From contig NZ_BBIT01000001.1 of the NCBI RefSeq assembly GCF_000730625.1, forward strand, positions 248,001 to 312,000: DNA of 64,000 bases, in the 5' to 3' direction. The notes beneath the pieces are model-generated. The model ran no database searches. It saw only the letters and a list, made by a program, of their open reading frames with translations, and was not told the DNA's origin. Within the stretch, counting starts at the first letter, position 1, and each line of letters begins with the position of its first letter. The DNA comes from Pseudomonas oryzihabitans NBRC 102199 (GTDB lineage: Bacteria > Pseudomonadota > Gammaproteobacteria > Pseudomonadales > Pseudomonadaceae). The translations under genes and the position numbers were made by a program. Shown in pieces: positions 8,706-16,055 of the stretch.

Positions 8706-8732
8706 AATGTTCAGGGCCGTATCGCTTGTCAA
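8704..8732 (-). promoter_or_regulatory. Predicted sigma-70 promoter for leader R1
   Basis: On the minus strand a perfect TTGACA -35 (8732-8727) is followed after 17 nt by CATTCT (8709-8704). It lies between a terminator (8748-8769) and element R1. Confidence 0.5.
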
Positions 8733-8747
8733 TACCCTGGAAATGAA

Positions 8748-8769
8748 AAAGCCCTCCGAGGAGGGCTTT
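8748..8769 (-). terminator. Rho-independent terminator
   Basis: GCCCTCC/GGAGGGC is a perfect stem with a 2-nt loop. On the minus strand it is followed by TTTTTC, 15 bp after the stop of the 41-aa membrane gene. It closes the 9587-to-8784 transcript before the R1 promoter. Confidence 0.75.
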
Positions 8770-8783
8770 GGTAGAGCGGTGCA

Positions 8784-8909
8784 TCAATGCGAGCGAATCA
8801 GCTTCAACGCCTTGTGTTTGACGTTGGGCCAGTCTAGCCAGACAGGCGTACCAACACAGACAACCAGCAGCACTGACAACATGGTGATCCCAAAGGCGGT
8901 CTGACTCAT
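8784..8909 (-). CDS. Very small membrane protein (41 aa)
   Basis: An ATG at 8909 opens a 41-codon frame, one hydrophobic helix (ITMLSVLLVVCVGTPVWL) followed by a basic tail (WPNVKHKALKLIRSH). CGGAGGAATGAC precedes the start, and the upstream gene ends within that site, so the two are translationally coupled. No family is recognised; a small single-pass inner-membrane protein. Confidence 0.55.
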   Translation of the reverse strand: MSQTAFGITMLSVLLVVCVGTPVWLDWPNVKHKALKLIRSH

Positions 8910-8910
8910 G

Positions 8911-9087
8911 TCATTCCTCCGAGGTGAAGTAGATGCCTACGAGCCAGATTATAACACCTGCCGCTATGGCGTAAGCCGTTAGCAGCCGATGATCGCTCAG
9001 GAAGACACCCACTAGACCAGCGGCTACCGAGGTAGTGCCGATCTTGCGAAGGTCTTCAGCGGCCGCAGCCAGTTTCTTTGAGGTCAT
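8911..9087 (-). CDS. Small membrane protein (58 aa)
   Basis: The frame from ATG 9087 (MTSKKLAAAAEDLRKIGTTS) encodes a short amphipathic N-terminus and two hydrophobic stretches (VAAGLVGVFL and AYAIAAGVIIWLVGIYF). It ends 1 nt before the start of the 41-aa membrane protein. Two coupled tiny membrane proteins may act together, but nothing shows how. Family unknown. Confidence 0.55.
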   Translation of the reverse strand: MTSKKLAAAAEDLRKIGTTSVAAGLVGVFLSDHRLLTAYAIAAGVIIWLVGIYFTSEE

Positions 9088-9125
9088 GGTTTTCCTTGAT
9101 CAAGGGGATGAAGTCAGGAAAACCG

Positions 9126-9151
9126 CCCTGACGGGAGGTTTCCCGACAGGG
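9126..9151 (-). repeat. Intergenic hairpin
   Basis: CCCT..CGGG pairs with CCCG..AGGG, loop AGGTTT, between the 139-aa gene and the 58-aa membrane gene. Same design as the other hairpins in this block. Confidence 0.5.
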
Positions 9152-9167
9152 GTGGGCAAGGTGTGAA

Positions 9168-9587
9168 TCAGCTGGCCAGCGCGACCTCAGGGTCGAACGG
9201 GGCGATCAGCTGGTCCAAGGAGCCCGGACGCAGCACACGAGGTGCTGGCGACTGGACAGGTTCAGCGACAGAAGCAGCAGCCTTGGGTTTGCGGGGCTTG
9301 CGCTCGCGCTTGGGCTTTTCAGGCTGGGCTTCCTGGGTGTTTTGCTTGAACCAGGTGTTGAGGTCGATCGCGTTGCGGCGAACGAACGCTGGGACGTGAT
9401 CCATCTCCTCGAGCACAGCAGCCGATACGATCGGTTGCGGGAACTCGACTACACGACGTTCAGCCGGTGCTATGGACGGACGCGCAGCACGTGCCTGGGC
9501 TTGGGCATTACGCACGGAGCGAATGATTTCACGCAGGGCAGTACCGACGGATTCGCCAAAGCGATAGCTCAGGGTAGGGGTGGTCAT
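9168..9587 (-). CDS. Hypothetical basic ICE protein (139 aa)
   Basis: The protein begins MTTPTLSYRFGESVGTALRE and has a predicted helical N-terminal part and a highly basic, proline-rich stretch (EKPKRERKPRKPKAAAS) that could contact nucleic acid. No family is recognised. A strong AGGAG site precedes the ATG. It is the first gene behind leader copy R2, so its expression is probably set by that element. Confidence 0.6.
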   Translation of the reverse strand: MTTPTLSYRFGESVGTALREIIRSVRNAQAQARAARPSIAPAERRVVEFPQPIVSAAVLEEMDHVPAFVRRNAIDLNTWFKQNTQEAQPEKPKRERKPRKPKAAASVAEPVQSPAPRVLRPGSLDQLIAPFDPEVALAS

Positions 9588-9628
9588 GGTGTTTCTCCTG
9601 CAGGTGAGTAATGCGGAGAAACACTGAT

Positions 9629-9657
9629 CCCGGGCGGGGGAGTGTGTCCCCGCTGGG
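9629..9657 (-). repeat. Intergenic hairpin between leader R2 and the 139-aa gene
   Basis: GCGGGG pairs with CCCCGC, with an outer CCC/GGG pair. It holds the same place relative to R2 as the 8515-8539 hairpin holds relative to R1. Confidence 0.5.
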
Positions 9658-9675
9658 TAGGTAGAGCAGATGTGT

Positions 9676-9839
9676 AAGGTGCCTCCATCAACCGGTAGAA
9701 CCGGTCAACCGTTCGCGCCTCCGGAAGCTTGGCGAACTATGGGTGTGGATCGACGTGGGTGGCCACGTTGCAGTCTTGAGATCCAGAACTGCCTGGGCAT
9801 GTTGCTGACGACGTCAGCGGAACATGGGGCAATCATCAG
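9676..9839 (-). ncRNA. Structured leader element, copy R2
   Basis: This copy aligns with R1 along its whole length. Its hairpins are ACCGG/CCGGT (9691-9705), GTTCGC/GCGAAC (9711-9737), ACGTGG/CCACGT (9753-9768) and GCTGAC/GTCAGC (9804-9818). Relative to R1, the third stem changes at three base pairs (T-A to C-G, C-G to T-A, C-G to G-C) and stays paired. One extra pair in H2 also changes from T-A to C-G. It precedes the 139-aa gene on the minus strand. Confidence 0.55.
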
Positions 9840-9861
9840 AGGCGGCAGATAGGGCTGTCAA
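9832..9861 (-). promoter_or_regulatory. Predicted promoter for leader R2
   Basis: TTGACA on the minus strand (9861-9856) stands 37 nt before the GCTGAC of hairpin H4, against 36 nt in R1. A weak -10 (GATGAT, 9837-9832) follows after 18 nt. Confidence 0.45.
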
Positions 9862-10180
9862 GCGGAAGGAGGGCAGAGCAAGGGAGGAGCGGAAGCGGCG
9901 GTAGAGCGGGGAGGAGATGAAAGCAGGAGAAGCGCGCCAGGCGCAGCGCTGGGTCTAGCAGCAAGGCGCCTCGGCGAGGGTGAGGCTAGTGGAGCTCAAG
10001 AGAAAGATGCCACCTGTGAGCGTGAACACCGGCGCTGGTGGTCCCTGGGCATTGACCTACCGTCCTGATGATCGTCGCATTCACCCGACCCGTTATCGTG
10101 GCTAGGGCCAGTAATCGCAAGGCACGCATCCGCGCACAAAGGGATCCCATTTTTGCGCCGGCGGGCACCGGCAGAGAGGA

Positions 10181-10201
10181 GGGCTACCCGAGGGGTAGCC
10201 T
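10181..10201. terminator. Strong hairpin, possible terminator of topB
   Basis: GGCTACCC pairs perfectly with GGGTAGCC across a GAG loop. No clear T-run follows on either strand. It lies about 390 bp past the topB stop. Confidence 0.35.
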
Positions 10202-10586
10202 CGTCCACCAGGCGATGCCGAGAGGACCAGGCTACCCTTCGAATGCAGCTGAAGGGGAGGAACAGTGTGGGCCAACACACCAGGTCGGCCCGAAGTACAG
10301 TGTGCACCGAACCTTCTGTGAGCCCTATGTGCCTGTAAACCCGCTTATCACGAAGTTAGACGGCTGCGTGTCAGCTGCGGAGCAGGGAGACACAGGGAGA
10401 GCATCACGCAAAGATCTACACGCCCTACCCGATGCTTAGCGTGCTCTTGGGGGTGGAGCTTCAGGACCAGGTCGAGAAACTCCGGGGTTGCCGCTGATGA
10501 CCGCCAGCGCGCGAGCGGGGTGGAACGCTTGCATTATGGGGCTGTGACCGTGACAAAGGCAAGAAAGCTCCCGCCGGCCCTGGAGC

Positions 10587-12611
10587 CTACGCCGAAGCGC
10601 TGCTGCGCTTGGCTTTTCCTGGGCCGCCCTTGCCTTTCCCTTTTGACGTTTCGATGTTCACAAGGCCCTTGCAGTCGGGGTAGCGCAGGCATGACCAGAA
10701 GTCGCCGCTCTTGCCTTTTCGCTGCGCCATTTTGCCCTGGCAGAGCGGGCAGGAAGGACCCTCCGGGACCTTGATGTTGAGCGTGGTCTGGCGGTACTGG
10801 GCGACCAGCTTGCCGATCCACGCGCCCTGCTTGGCGATGAAGTCGTCCAGCTGCATGGTGCCGGCCTCGATCATGTCCAGGGCCTGCTCCCAGATAGCGG
10901 TAGTGCCCGGGTCGGCCACTGCCGGCGGCACCGCGGCGATCAGCGAGACGCCGGCGTCGGATGCCCGCACTGCCTTGCCCTTCTTAAGCAGGAACTCACG
11001 ATCGATCAGCCCCTGGATGATGCTCGCCCGAGTGGCCTCGGTGCCGATGCCCGTGGTCTCTTTGAGTTTGGCGGCCAAGCGCGGGTCGGTCACCAGCTTT
11101 GCCACGGTCTTCATGGCCTTGATGAGATCGCCTTCGGTGTAGGGCTTGGGTGGTTGCGTCTGCTGCGCCTTGAGCTGGGCCTGCTGCACCTGGGCGCGGG
11201 AGGCGTTCTGCAGCGGCGGCAGGATCTGTGAGCGGTCCTTCTCCTTGCTGTCCTCATCATCCTCAGCGGCAGGCCCGGCCTGGAACAGCGTTTTCCAGCC
11301 AGGTACAACGATGCGCTTACCCACCGCCCGCAACGCCACCTGGTTGCAGTCGAAATCCGCCACCGTCCGGTCGAACTCGTGGTGGGGCATGAACTGGGCG
11401 AGGTAGTGCGTGCGGATCAAGCTGTAGACCGCCCGTTCCTTGTCGCTCATTGCCGCCAGGTTGGCGGGCTCCAGGGTCGGGATGATGCCGTGGTGCGCGG
11501 TGATCTTGGCGTCGTTCCAGGCACGCGAGCGCTGCGCCGGATCGATGCTGGCCAGCACCGGGGCAATGGACGGATCCGTGCGCCGGATCGCCTCGAGCAC
11601 GGCCGGCACCTCCGGCAGCATGCTGGTGGGCAGGTAGCCGCAGTCGGTCCTGGGGTAGGTCGTCGCCTTGTGCGTCTCATACAGCGCCTGGGCGACGTTC
11701 AGGGTCTCCTGAGCCCCGAGCCCAAGCTTCTTCGAGCATATCTCCTGCAGCGTGCCCAGATCGAAGGGCAGGGGGGCCACCTCTTTGACACGTTCGGTCT
11801 CGACCGAGACGGCGATGGCGGTAGACCCGGCCGTGAGGCGCGCCTGAGCGGCCTGGGCATGGCGCTGGTCCAGGCAGCGCCCCTCGTCATCGGTGATGTC
11901 GCGGGCAGGTCGCCACTGGGCGGTGAAGGTCTGGCCGTTGGCGGCCAGCAGCACGTCCAGGCTCCAGAACGGCACGGGGACGAAGTGGGCGATCTCCCGA
12001 TCGCGGTCGACCACCAGGCGCAGTGTAGGCGTCTGCACCCGTCCTACCGACAGCACCCCGCTGTAGCCGGCCTGGCGGCCGAGAAGGGTGAACAGCCGGG
12101 TAAAGTTCATGCCGATCAACCAGTCTGCTCGGGAGCGCGCCAGTGCCGAGTGATACATCGAGAAGGTTTCGGCCCCGGGCTTGAGGCTCGCCAGGGCCTG
12201 GCGGATCGAGGCGTCGTTGAGCGCCGAGAGCCACAGTCGCTGGACTGGGCCGCGGTAGCCGCAGTGCTCCAACAGCTCGCGGGCGATCATCTCGCCCTCG
12301 CGATCGGCATCGGTGGCGATGACCAGTTCGGTCGCTTCCTTGAGCACTGCCTTGACCGCCTTGAACTGGCTGCTGGTCTTGGGCTTGACCTCGACCTTCC
12401 AGTTCACCGGCAGAATCGGCAGAGCTTCCAGGGACCAGGCTTTGAGCTGCGGATCGTAGGCCTCGGGCGGCGCCTGCTCCAGGAGATGGCCGATCCCCCA
12501 GGTCACCACCACCCCCTGACCGCGAATGCAGCCCTCACCGCGCCCAGTGGCGCCGAGCACCCGGGCAATGTCCTTGCCCTGGCTGGGCTTCTCGCACAAA
12601 AACACACGCAT
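10587..12611 (-). CDS. topB: DNA topoisomerase III (TopB)
   Basis: Type IA topoisomerase of 674 residues that cuts and passes single strands of DNA. The Toprim start MRVFLCEKPSQGKDIARVLG, the DADREGE metal site, the SVGRVQTPTL motif and the active-site region TTYPRTDCGYLP (Tyr near 317) are present. A C-terminal zinc-finger (CPLC...CLRYPDC, about 613-645) completes it. The start at 12611 is preceded by AGGGGAAT; the longer frame to 12668 lacks support. ICEs of the PAPI-1/pKLC102 family carry such a topB next to their pil genes, and it may help replicate or resolve the circular form. Confidence 0.95.
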   Translation of the reverse strand: MRVFLCEKPSQGKDIARVLGATGRGEGCIRGQGVVVTWGIGHLLEQAPPEAYDPQLKAWSLEALPILPVNWKVEVKPKTSSQFKAVKAVLKEATELVIATDADREGEMIARELLEHCGYRGPVQRLWLSALNDASIRQALASLKPGAETFSMYHSALARSRADWLIGMNFTRLFTLLGRQAGYSGVLSVGRVQTPTLRLVVDRDREIAHFVPVPFWSLDVLLAANGQTFTAQWRPARDITDDEGRCLDQRHAQAAQARLTAGSTAIAVSVETERVKEVAPLPFDLGTLQEICSKKLGLGAQETLNVAQALYETHKATTYPRTDCGYLPTSMLPEVPAVLEAIRRTDPSIAPVLASIDPAQRSRAWNDAKITAHHGIIPTLEPANLAAMSDKERAVYSLIRTHYLAQFMPHHEFDRTVADFDCNQVALRAVGKRIVVPGWKTLFQAGPAAEDDEDSKEKDRSQILPPLQNASRAQVQQAQLKAQQTQPPKPYTEGDLIKAMKTVAKLVTDPRLAAKLKETTGIGTEATRASIIQGLIDREFLLKKGKAVRASDAGVSLIAAVPPAVADPGTTAIWEQALDMIEAGTMQLDDFIAKQGAWIGKLVAQYRQTTLNIKVPEGPSCPLCQGKMAQRKGKSGDFWSCLRYPDCKGLVNIETSKGKGKGGPGKAKRSSASA

Positions 12612-12719
12612 GGGATTCCCCTGTAGATGGCCGAGTGGCTTACAGAGGAACCGTGCCTGGAGCCGCATGAGACGTCAGCGCGGAACCGCATCTGGCTCCG
12701 GAACGGTTGGGCGAAGTCG

Positions 12720-13157
12720 CTACTGATAGGCGAGCGCTGAGCCGTTGGGAATGGTTGGGGGGACAACGACACCCATGTTGCCGCTGATGGGACTCTGCAG
12801 CGTGCTGGCTACAACCGTGCCGATCGCTTGAGACTGGGTCAGGTCGACCATCTTGCTGACCAGGCCATTGGGCGGCGTGGGATAGTAGGTGAAGCTCTGG
12901 CCGGCGTTCACATAGCCGGAGACGTTCGGCAGCTTGCGATACCAGGTAGGCAGTGCCAGGACAGAATCGGCCGGCGCGCCGGTGACGGTCGGATTGGCGT
13001 GCGCGTACTCGGCCAGGGCATTGCGATAGGTGAGGAGGTTGTAGGCGATCGCCGAGACGTCAGCGCGGGCCTGGGTCTGCTCAGCGTTGTCCTGCAGGTA
13101 GAAGAGCGAGGCGGAGCCGGTGAGCGCGAGGAAGGCCAGCAGCCAGGTGAAGTTCAT
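12720..13157 (-). CDS. pilM: Conjugative pilus protein PilM
   Basis: The 145-residue protein has an N-terminal hydrophobic anchor (MNFTWLLAFLALTGSASLFY) and the PilM-family body (RADVSAIAYNLLTYRNALAEYA, TWYRKLPNVSGYV). PilM proteins of R64-type thin pili are small membrane proteins needed for pilus biogenesis. Here it is the last gene of the pil cluster, separated from pilV by two predicted tip-protein genes. Confidence 0.8.
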   Translation of the reverse strand: MNFTWLLAFLALTGSASLFYLQDNAEQTQARADVSAIAYNLLTYRNALAEYAHANPTVTGAPADSVLALPTWYRKLPNVSGYVNAGQSFTYYPTPPNGLVSKMVDLTQSQAIGTVVASTLQSPISGNMGVVVPPTIPNGSALAYQ

Positions 13158-13204
13158 GCGAGCTCCAGAAGCGGGCCATGCTGGACATGGCCCGCCGTCG
13201 CAGC

Positions 13205-14263
13205 TTAGGCGTAGGCCACAGCGTGGTCAGCAGTGACACCGGTCAGGGTGATCGTGTCGATCTCGGCCGACTTGGGCATGGAGGCCTGCAGGGCTTCGAT
13301 CTTGGTCAGCGCGTTGCTGGCATTGGTGACGCCACTCAGGATGCCGGACAGATCGACGCTGCCGCCATCCCGATTGAGCTGGGCGGCGTACTTGGCCACC
13401 GAGATCCGGGCCTGGACATAGGTGGCATCGCTCTGATGCTCCAGCGCCGCCTGCAGATAGGTGGCCAGGAAGTTGTCCCGGGGCGAGCCGTTGTTCAGGT
13501 CATTGACCCACCAGGACTGCCCAGCAGCGTCAGGCCCACGGCCCAGAACGTTGTTGTAGAGGTAGTCGACGTAGGCGCTGTTGCTCATGCTGCTGCCTTT
13601 CTCGCCATTCTGCGAGCCGGCGGTATACATGGTGGCGGTGATCTCTTGGATCGCAGCGGTATTGCTCAGTCCCTTGGAGGACAGCGCCGCCAGGTCATGC
13701 GCCCAGTAGTTCAGGCCGGCAAAGTCCGGAGCGCGGCTGAACGATGCAACATAGACGCCCACCAGGAAGTCGGCTTGATCACTGGTAATGCCGGAGAAGC
13801 TCAGGCTGGCCGAGGGCAAGCCCGACCCGTCGAAGTGAGGAATATTCTGTTTGATCTGGTCGATGCTGGGAGTTGCGGTCTTTTGCTCTGCCGCGACCAA
13901 ACCAGTCGTGAAGTCGGTCCGTGACAGGGTGCCCGTATTGATCTGGGTTACCAAGTTAGCCTTGGTAGCAGCGTCCGCGGACGGATAAAGCACATCTACA
14001 ACCATTGAGGCAGGAATTTTATTTACAAACTGGGAAGGGCTTGCCGCATCTCCTACTGTAGGAACAAATCCCGGAAACTTACTTCCGTATGCGGCTAGTC
14101 CATATATGAAATAAGTCATGGATTGGTTGTAGGCGTATTCAAAGCCTTTTACCGGGAGTGTGGCATCAAACGACGACAGGATCTCCCCCTTCAACGATGG
14201 TTGACTGCCTAAATAAGTATCGAAAGCGTATGCGATATTAGCTTTTGCTTGCGCGATGTTCAT
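13205..14263 (-). CDS. DUF4214-domain protein in the pilus cluster
   Basis: The 352-residue protein carries two DUF4214 motifs, RAPDFAGLNYWAHDL and GRGPDAAGQSWWVNDL, around residues 180-260, and ends ITLTGVTADHAVAYA, a typical ending for these proteins. DUF4214 domains occur in surface and secreted glycan-related proteins. No signal peptide is visible. Its 5' part (about 13,900-14,263) is far poorer in GC than its 3' part. AGGAG precedes the ATG. Its place between pilV and pilM suggests a role at the pilus tip or in mating-pair recognition, which is inference. Confidence 0.8.
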   Translation of the reverse strand: MNIAQAKANIAYAFDTYLGSQPSLKGEILSSFDATLPVKGFEYAYNQSMTYFIYGLAAYGSKFPGFVPTVGDAASPSQFVNKIPASMVVDVLYPSADAATKANLVTQINTGTLSRTDFTTGLVAAEQKTATPSIDQIKQNIPHFDGSGLPSASLSFSGITSDQADFLVGVYVASFSRAPDFAGLNYWAHDLAALSSKGLSNTAAIQEITATMYTAGSQNGEKGSSMSNSAYVDYLYNNVLGRGPDAAGQSWWVNDLNNGSPRDNFLATYLQAALEHQSDATYVQARISVAKYAAQLNRDGGSVDLSGILSGVTNASNALTKIEALQASMPKSAEIDTITLTGVTADHAVAYA

Positions 14264-14281
14264 GATACTGCTCCTGACTCA

Positions 14282-14896
14282 TCAATAAATTTCGCAGTAC
14301 TTACCAGATCCTACGACGTATCTGGCACGTGCTCCCGATCCGTATCCGTAGCGGCCATAAGCTGCATTTTGGCATTCTGTGTTAGCCCGGTCTATACCAC
14401 CTTGGCCTGCTTCGTCATTTTGTTGGGCTGCTTGATAGATAGTTGGCCTTAAAGCAAACCAAGCTCCGGCGTAGTCATATCCCCCAGAGTTTCTTTGAAG
14501 CTCGCCCAGCCAATAATTATAGCCGCCAACGTCAGGACACCGGCGTGCCTGACCGAAACCCGTGTAAGTGCCAATTAATTGGCCTCTATAGGTATCGGGT
14601 ACTTGTGAGACGTTGTTATAACCAGGATCACCGGCCCCGCAAATCATCGCCGTCAAAGGGAATTGATCGCCAGGCGATGGTCCCGGCGGCGGCGGGGGTG
14701 GCGGTGGCGTCGGCGGGATCCTGCAAGGCTGCCAGCCGGTGCCCTCGTCGCAGGTGACCTTCTGCCAGGTCAGGCCACCGCCAGAGCTGGGCGCACTCGG
14801 CACTTCTGTCCATACTTCTGCCGTGACTAGGCCAGCCCACAGCAGAAGCGTCAGCCCGGCAGCCCAGGCTTTCGCGATTCGCCTACTTGCAGACAT
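14282..14896 (-). CDS. Secreted proline-linker protein, predicted pilus tip factor
   Basis: The start at 14896 (MSASRRIAKAWAAGLTLLLW) overlaps the end of pilV by 14 nt, so the genes are coupled. A signal peptide is followed by a short Cys-containing region, a poly-proline linker (PPTPPPPPPPPGPSPG, about residues 62-77) and a Cys-rich C-terminal domain. That domain contains CPDVGGYNYWLGEL, which resembles the DUF4214 motif of the next gene. The part encoding the C-terminal domain is much lower in GC than the rest. It may be an exchangeable adhesin for the conjugative pilus. Confidence 0.7.
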   Translation of the reverse strand: MSASRRIAKAWAAGLTLLLWAGLVTAEVWTEVPSAPSSGGGLTWQKVTCDEGTGWQPCRIPPTPPPPPPPPGPSPGDQFPLTAMICGAGDPGYNNVSQVPDTYRGQLIGTYTGFGQARRCPDVGGYNYWLGELQRNSGGYDYAGAWFALRPTIYQAAQQNDEAGQGGIDRANTECQNAAYGRYGYGSGARARYVVGSGKYCEIY

Positions 14897-16055
14897 AGAG
14901 CACCCGCTGTGCATCGAAGGCGAGTGAGCCGCCCCCTGTGCTCGTGCAGGTTCCGCCGGCGGATACGGCCTGGTTGTACCAGCGCACTGGGCGTACCCAC
15001 ACGCCGTTCTGGCACGCCAGACTGAAGCCGGCCGCGTCGCGGGCGAGCAGGCCCGAGGTTTGGCAGCTCGCGCCTTCCGTTGCCGCCTGTCCCAGCAGCA
15101 GGTACTCACCTACCTGGGTCCGCCCGTCAGAGGCTAGGGTGCCACCGCGGATCTGCCCCGCGGTGTAGACGCTCTTGTCGCCATAGGCCCGAACGAAGTT
15201 CGAGTCGCTCATGTACCAGCCGCCGCCCCATTTCTCGCTGTACCAGCCACCATTTTCCTTCGTCCTGATCCAGCCTCCGATCCTGGCATCGTTGGTGATC
15301 TCGGCGTTGTCCGCCGTGAGCTTGGCCGAGGCCGTGATGTTCTTGCCGTAGATGTCGCCGGTGGTCTTGATGTCCTTGGCCGCCGTGATGGCGCCGGCAT
15401 TGACGATGTCCTGGGTACCCATGTCCAGGGCGGTATTCATCCGGTTGAGCTCGGGATGGTTGGGCATGGCGTTACGGTATAGGTAGTCGTTGGCCAGAGT
15501 GCCGTCCTGCAGGAACAGCGCACTGGCCACGTGCCCGGCCCCGGGGCTGGTGCCGTAGTTGGAGAGGGCTACCTGCCAGCCGCCCCGAATGCCCTGGACC
15601 ACGCCGGTTGCGTCGTTGGCGATGAAGCCGCCCGGGGCGCCGAGGTTCTCGGCGAGCTCCCGGGCGCCGATCTCGTCCAGGGTCTGGCCGCCCTGGGTCA
15701 GCACCAGGGATTCGAGCTGGTTCGCTGCTGGCTTGCGCGCTAGGACGACAAAGGTCTGGCCGAAGACATTGGTGTCGGCGAACCCCGTAGGGAGGTAATT
15801 GGTGTTGCGCAGCATGGCCACGGTGATCTGCGCCGGTGTGGTCGCGCCGGCCGAGGCCGACACGGCCGTGAAATTGTCTTTCAGGTACTTCGCCGCGGCG
15901 TCAGCCACCTGCTGTTGCTGCTGGGCGGCGATCTGGTAGTTCTGCGAGTCCATCCGCTTGGCCATGAGCTCGATGCCCATGGTGGTCATCAGGGCCAGCG
16001 CGACCAGCCCGAACAGCATTTCCACGGCGATGAAGCCACGCGAGCGGATCATCAT
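14883..16055 (-). CDS. pilV: PilV-type minor pilin/tip adhesin
   Basis: The 390-residue protein starts with a type IV prepilin leader (MMIRSRGFIAVEMLFGLVAL). Its body is typical of R64 PilV, with GGWYMSDSNFVRAYGDKSVYTAGQIRGGTL near residues 275-305, and its C-terminus is Cys-containing. PilV sits at the tip of conjugative type IVb pili and selects recipients. No inverted shufflon segments or recombinase are seen, so the C-terminus seems fixed. It overlaps pilT by 4 bp. Confidence 0.88.
   Translation of the reverse strand: MMIRSRGFIAVEMLFGLVALALMTTMGIELMAKRMDSQNYQIAAQQQQQVADAAAKYLKDNFTAVSASAGATTPAQITVAMLRNTNYLPTGFADTNVFGQTFVVLARKPAANQLESLVLTQGGQTLDEIGARELAENLGAPGGFIANDATGVVQGIRGGWQVALSNYGTSPGAGHVASALFLQDGTLANDYLYRNAMPNHPELNRMNTALDMGTQDIVNAGAITAAKDIKTTGDIYGKNITASAKLTADNAEITNDARIGGWIRTKENGGWYSEKWGGGWYMSDSNFVRAYGDKSVYTAGQIRGGTLASDGRTQVGEYLLLGQAATEGASCQTSGLLARDAAGFSLACQNGVWVRPVRWYNQAVSAGGTCTSTGGGSLAFDAQRVLYVCK

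Larger units (their letters stand above)
9588..10586. other. ~1-kb gap without a convincing gene
   Basis: The stretch holds a hairpin (9629-9657), leader R2 with its promoter (9676-9861) and a strong hairpin at 10181-10201. Open frames on both strands (for example 9996-10307 and 10068-10439) have no ribosome-binding site, no motif and odd composition. Purine-rich sequence (9860-9930) lies just left of R2. I see no further recognisable feature before topB. Confidence 0.5.

Noticed and set aside
9996-10439. Open frames on both strands in the 1-kb gap left of topB
   Set aside because: No start signal, no motif and Arg/Cys-rich composition; left as non-coding.
10427-10456. Third copy of the R1/R2 leader
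   Set aside because: Only a short CGATGCTTAGCG match; the hairpin set and promoter are missing.
11379-12626. 415-codon plus-strand frame opposite topB
   Set aside because: Shadow of topB in high-GC DNA; repetitive Gly/Arg/Asp/His composition with no motif.
14883-16055. Shufflon at the pilV 3' end
   Set aside because: No repeated inverted crossover sites and no Rci-type recombinase are seen nearby.
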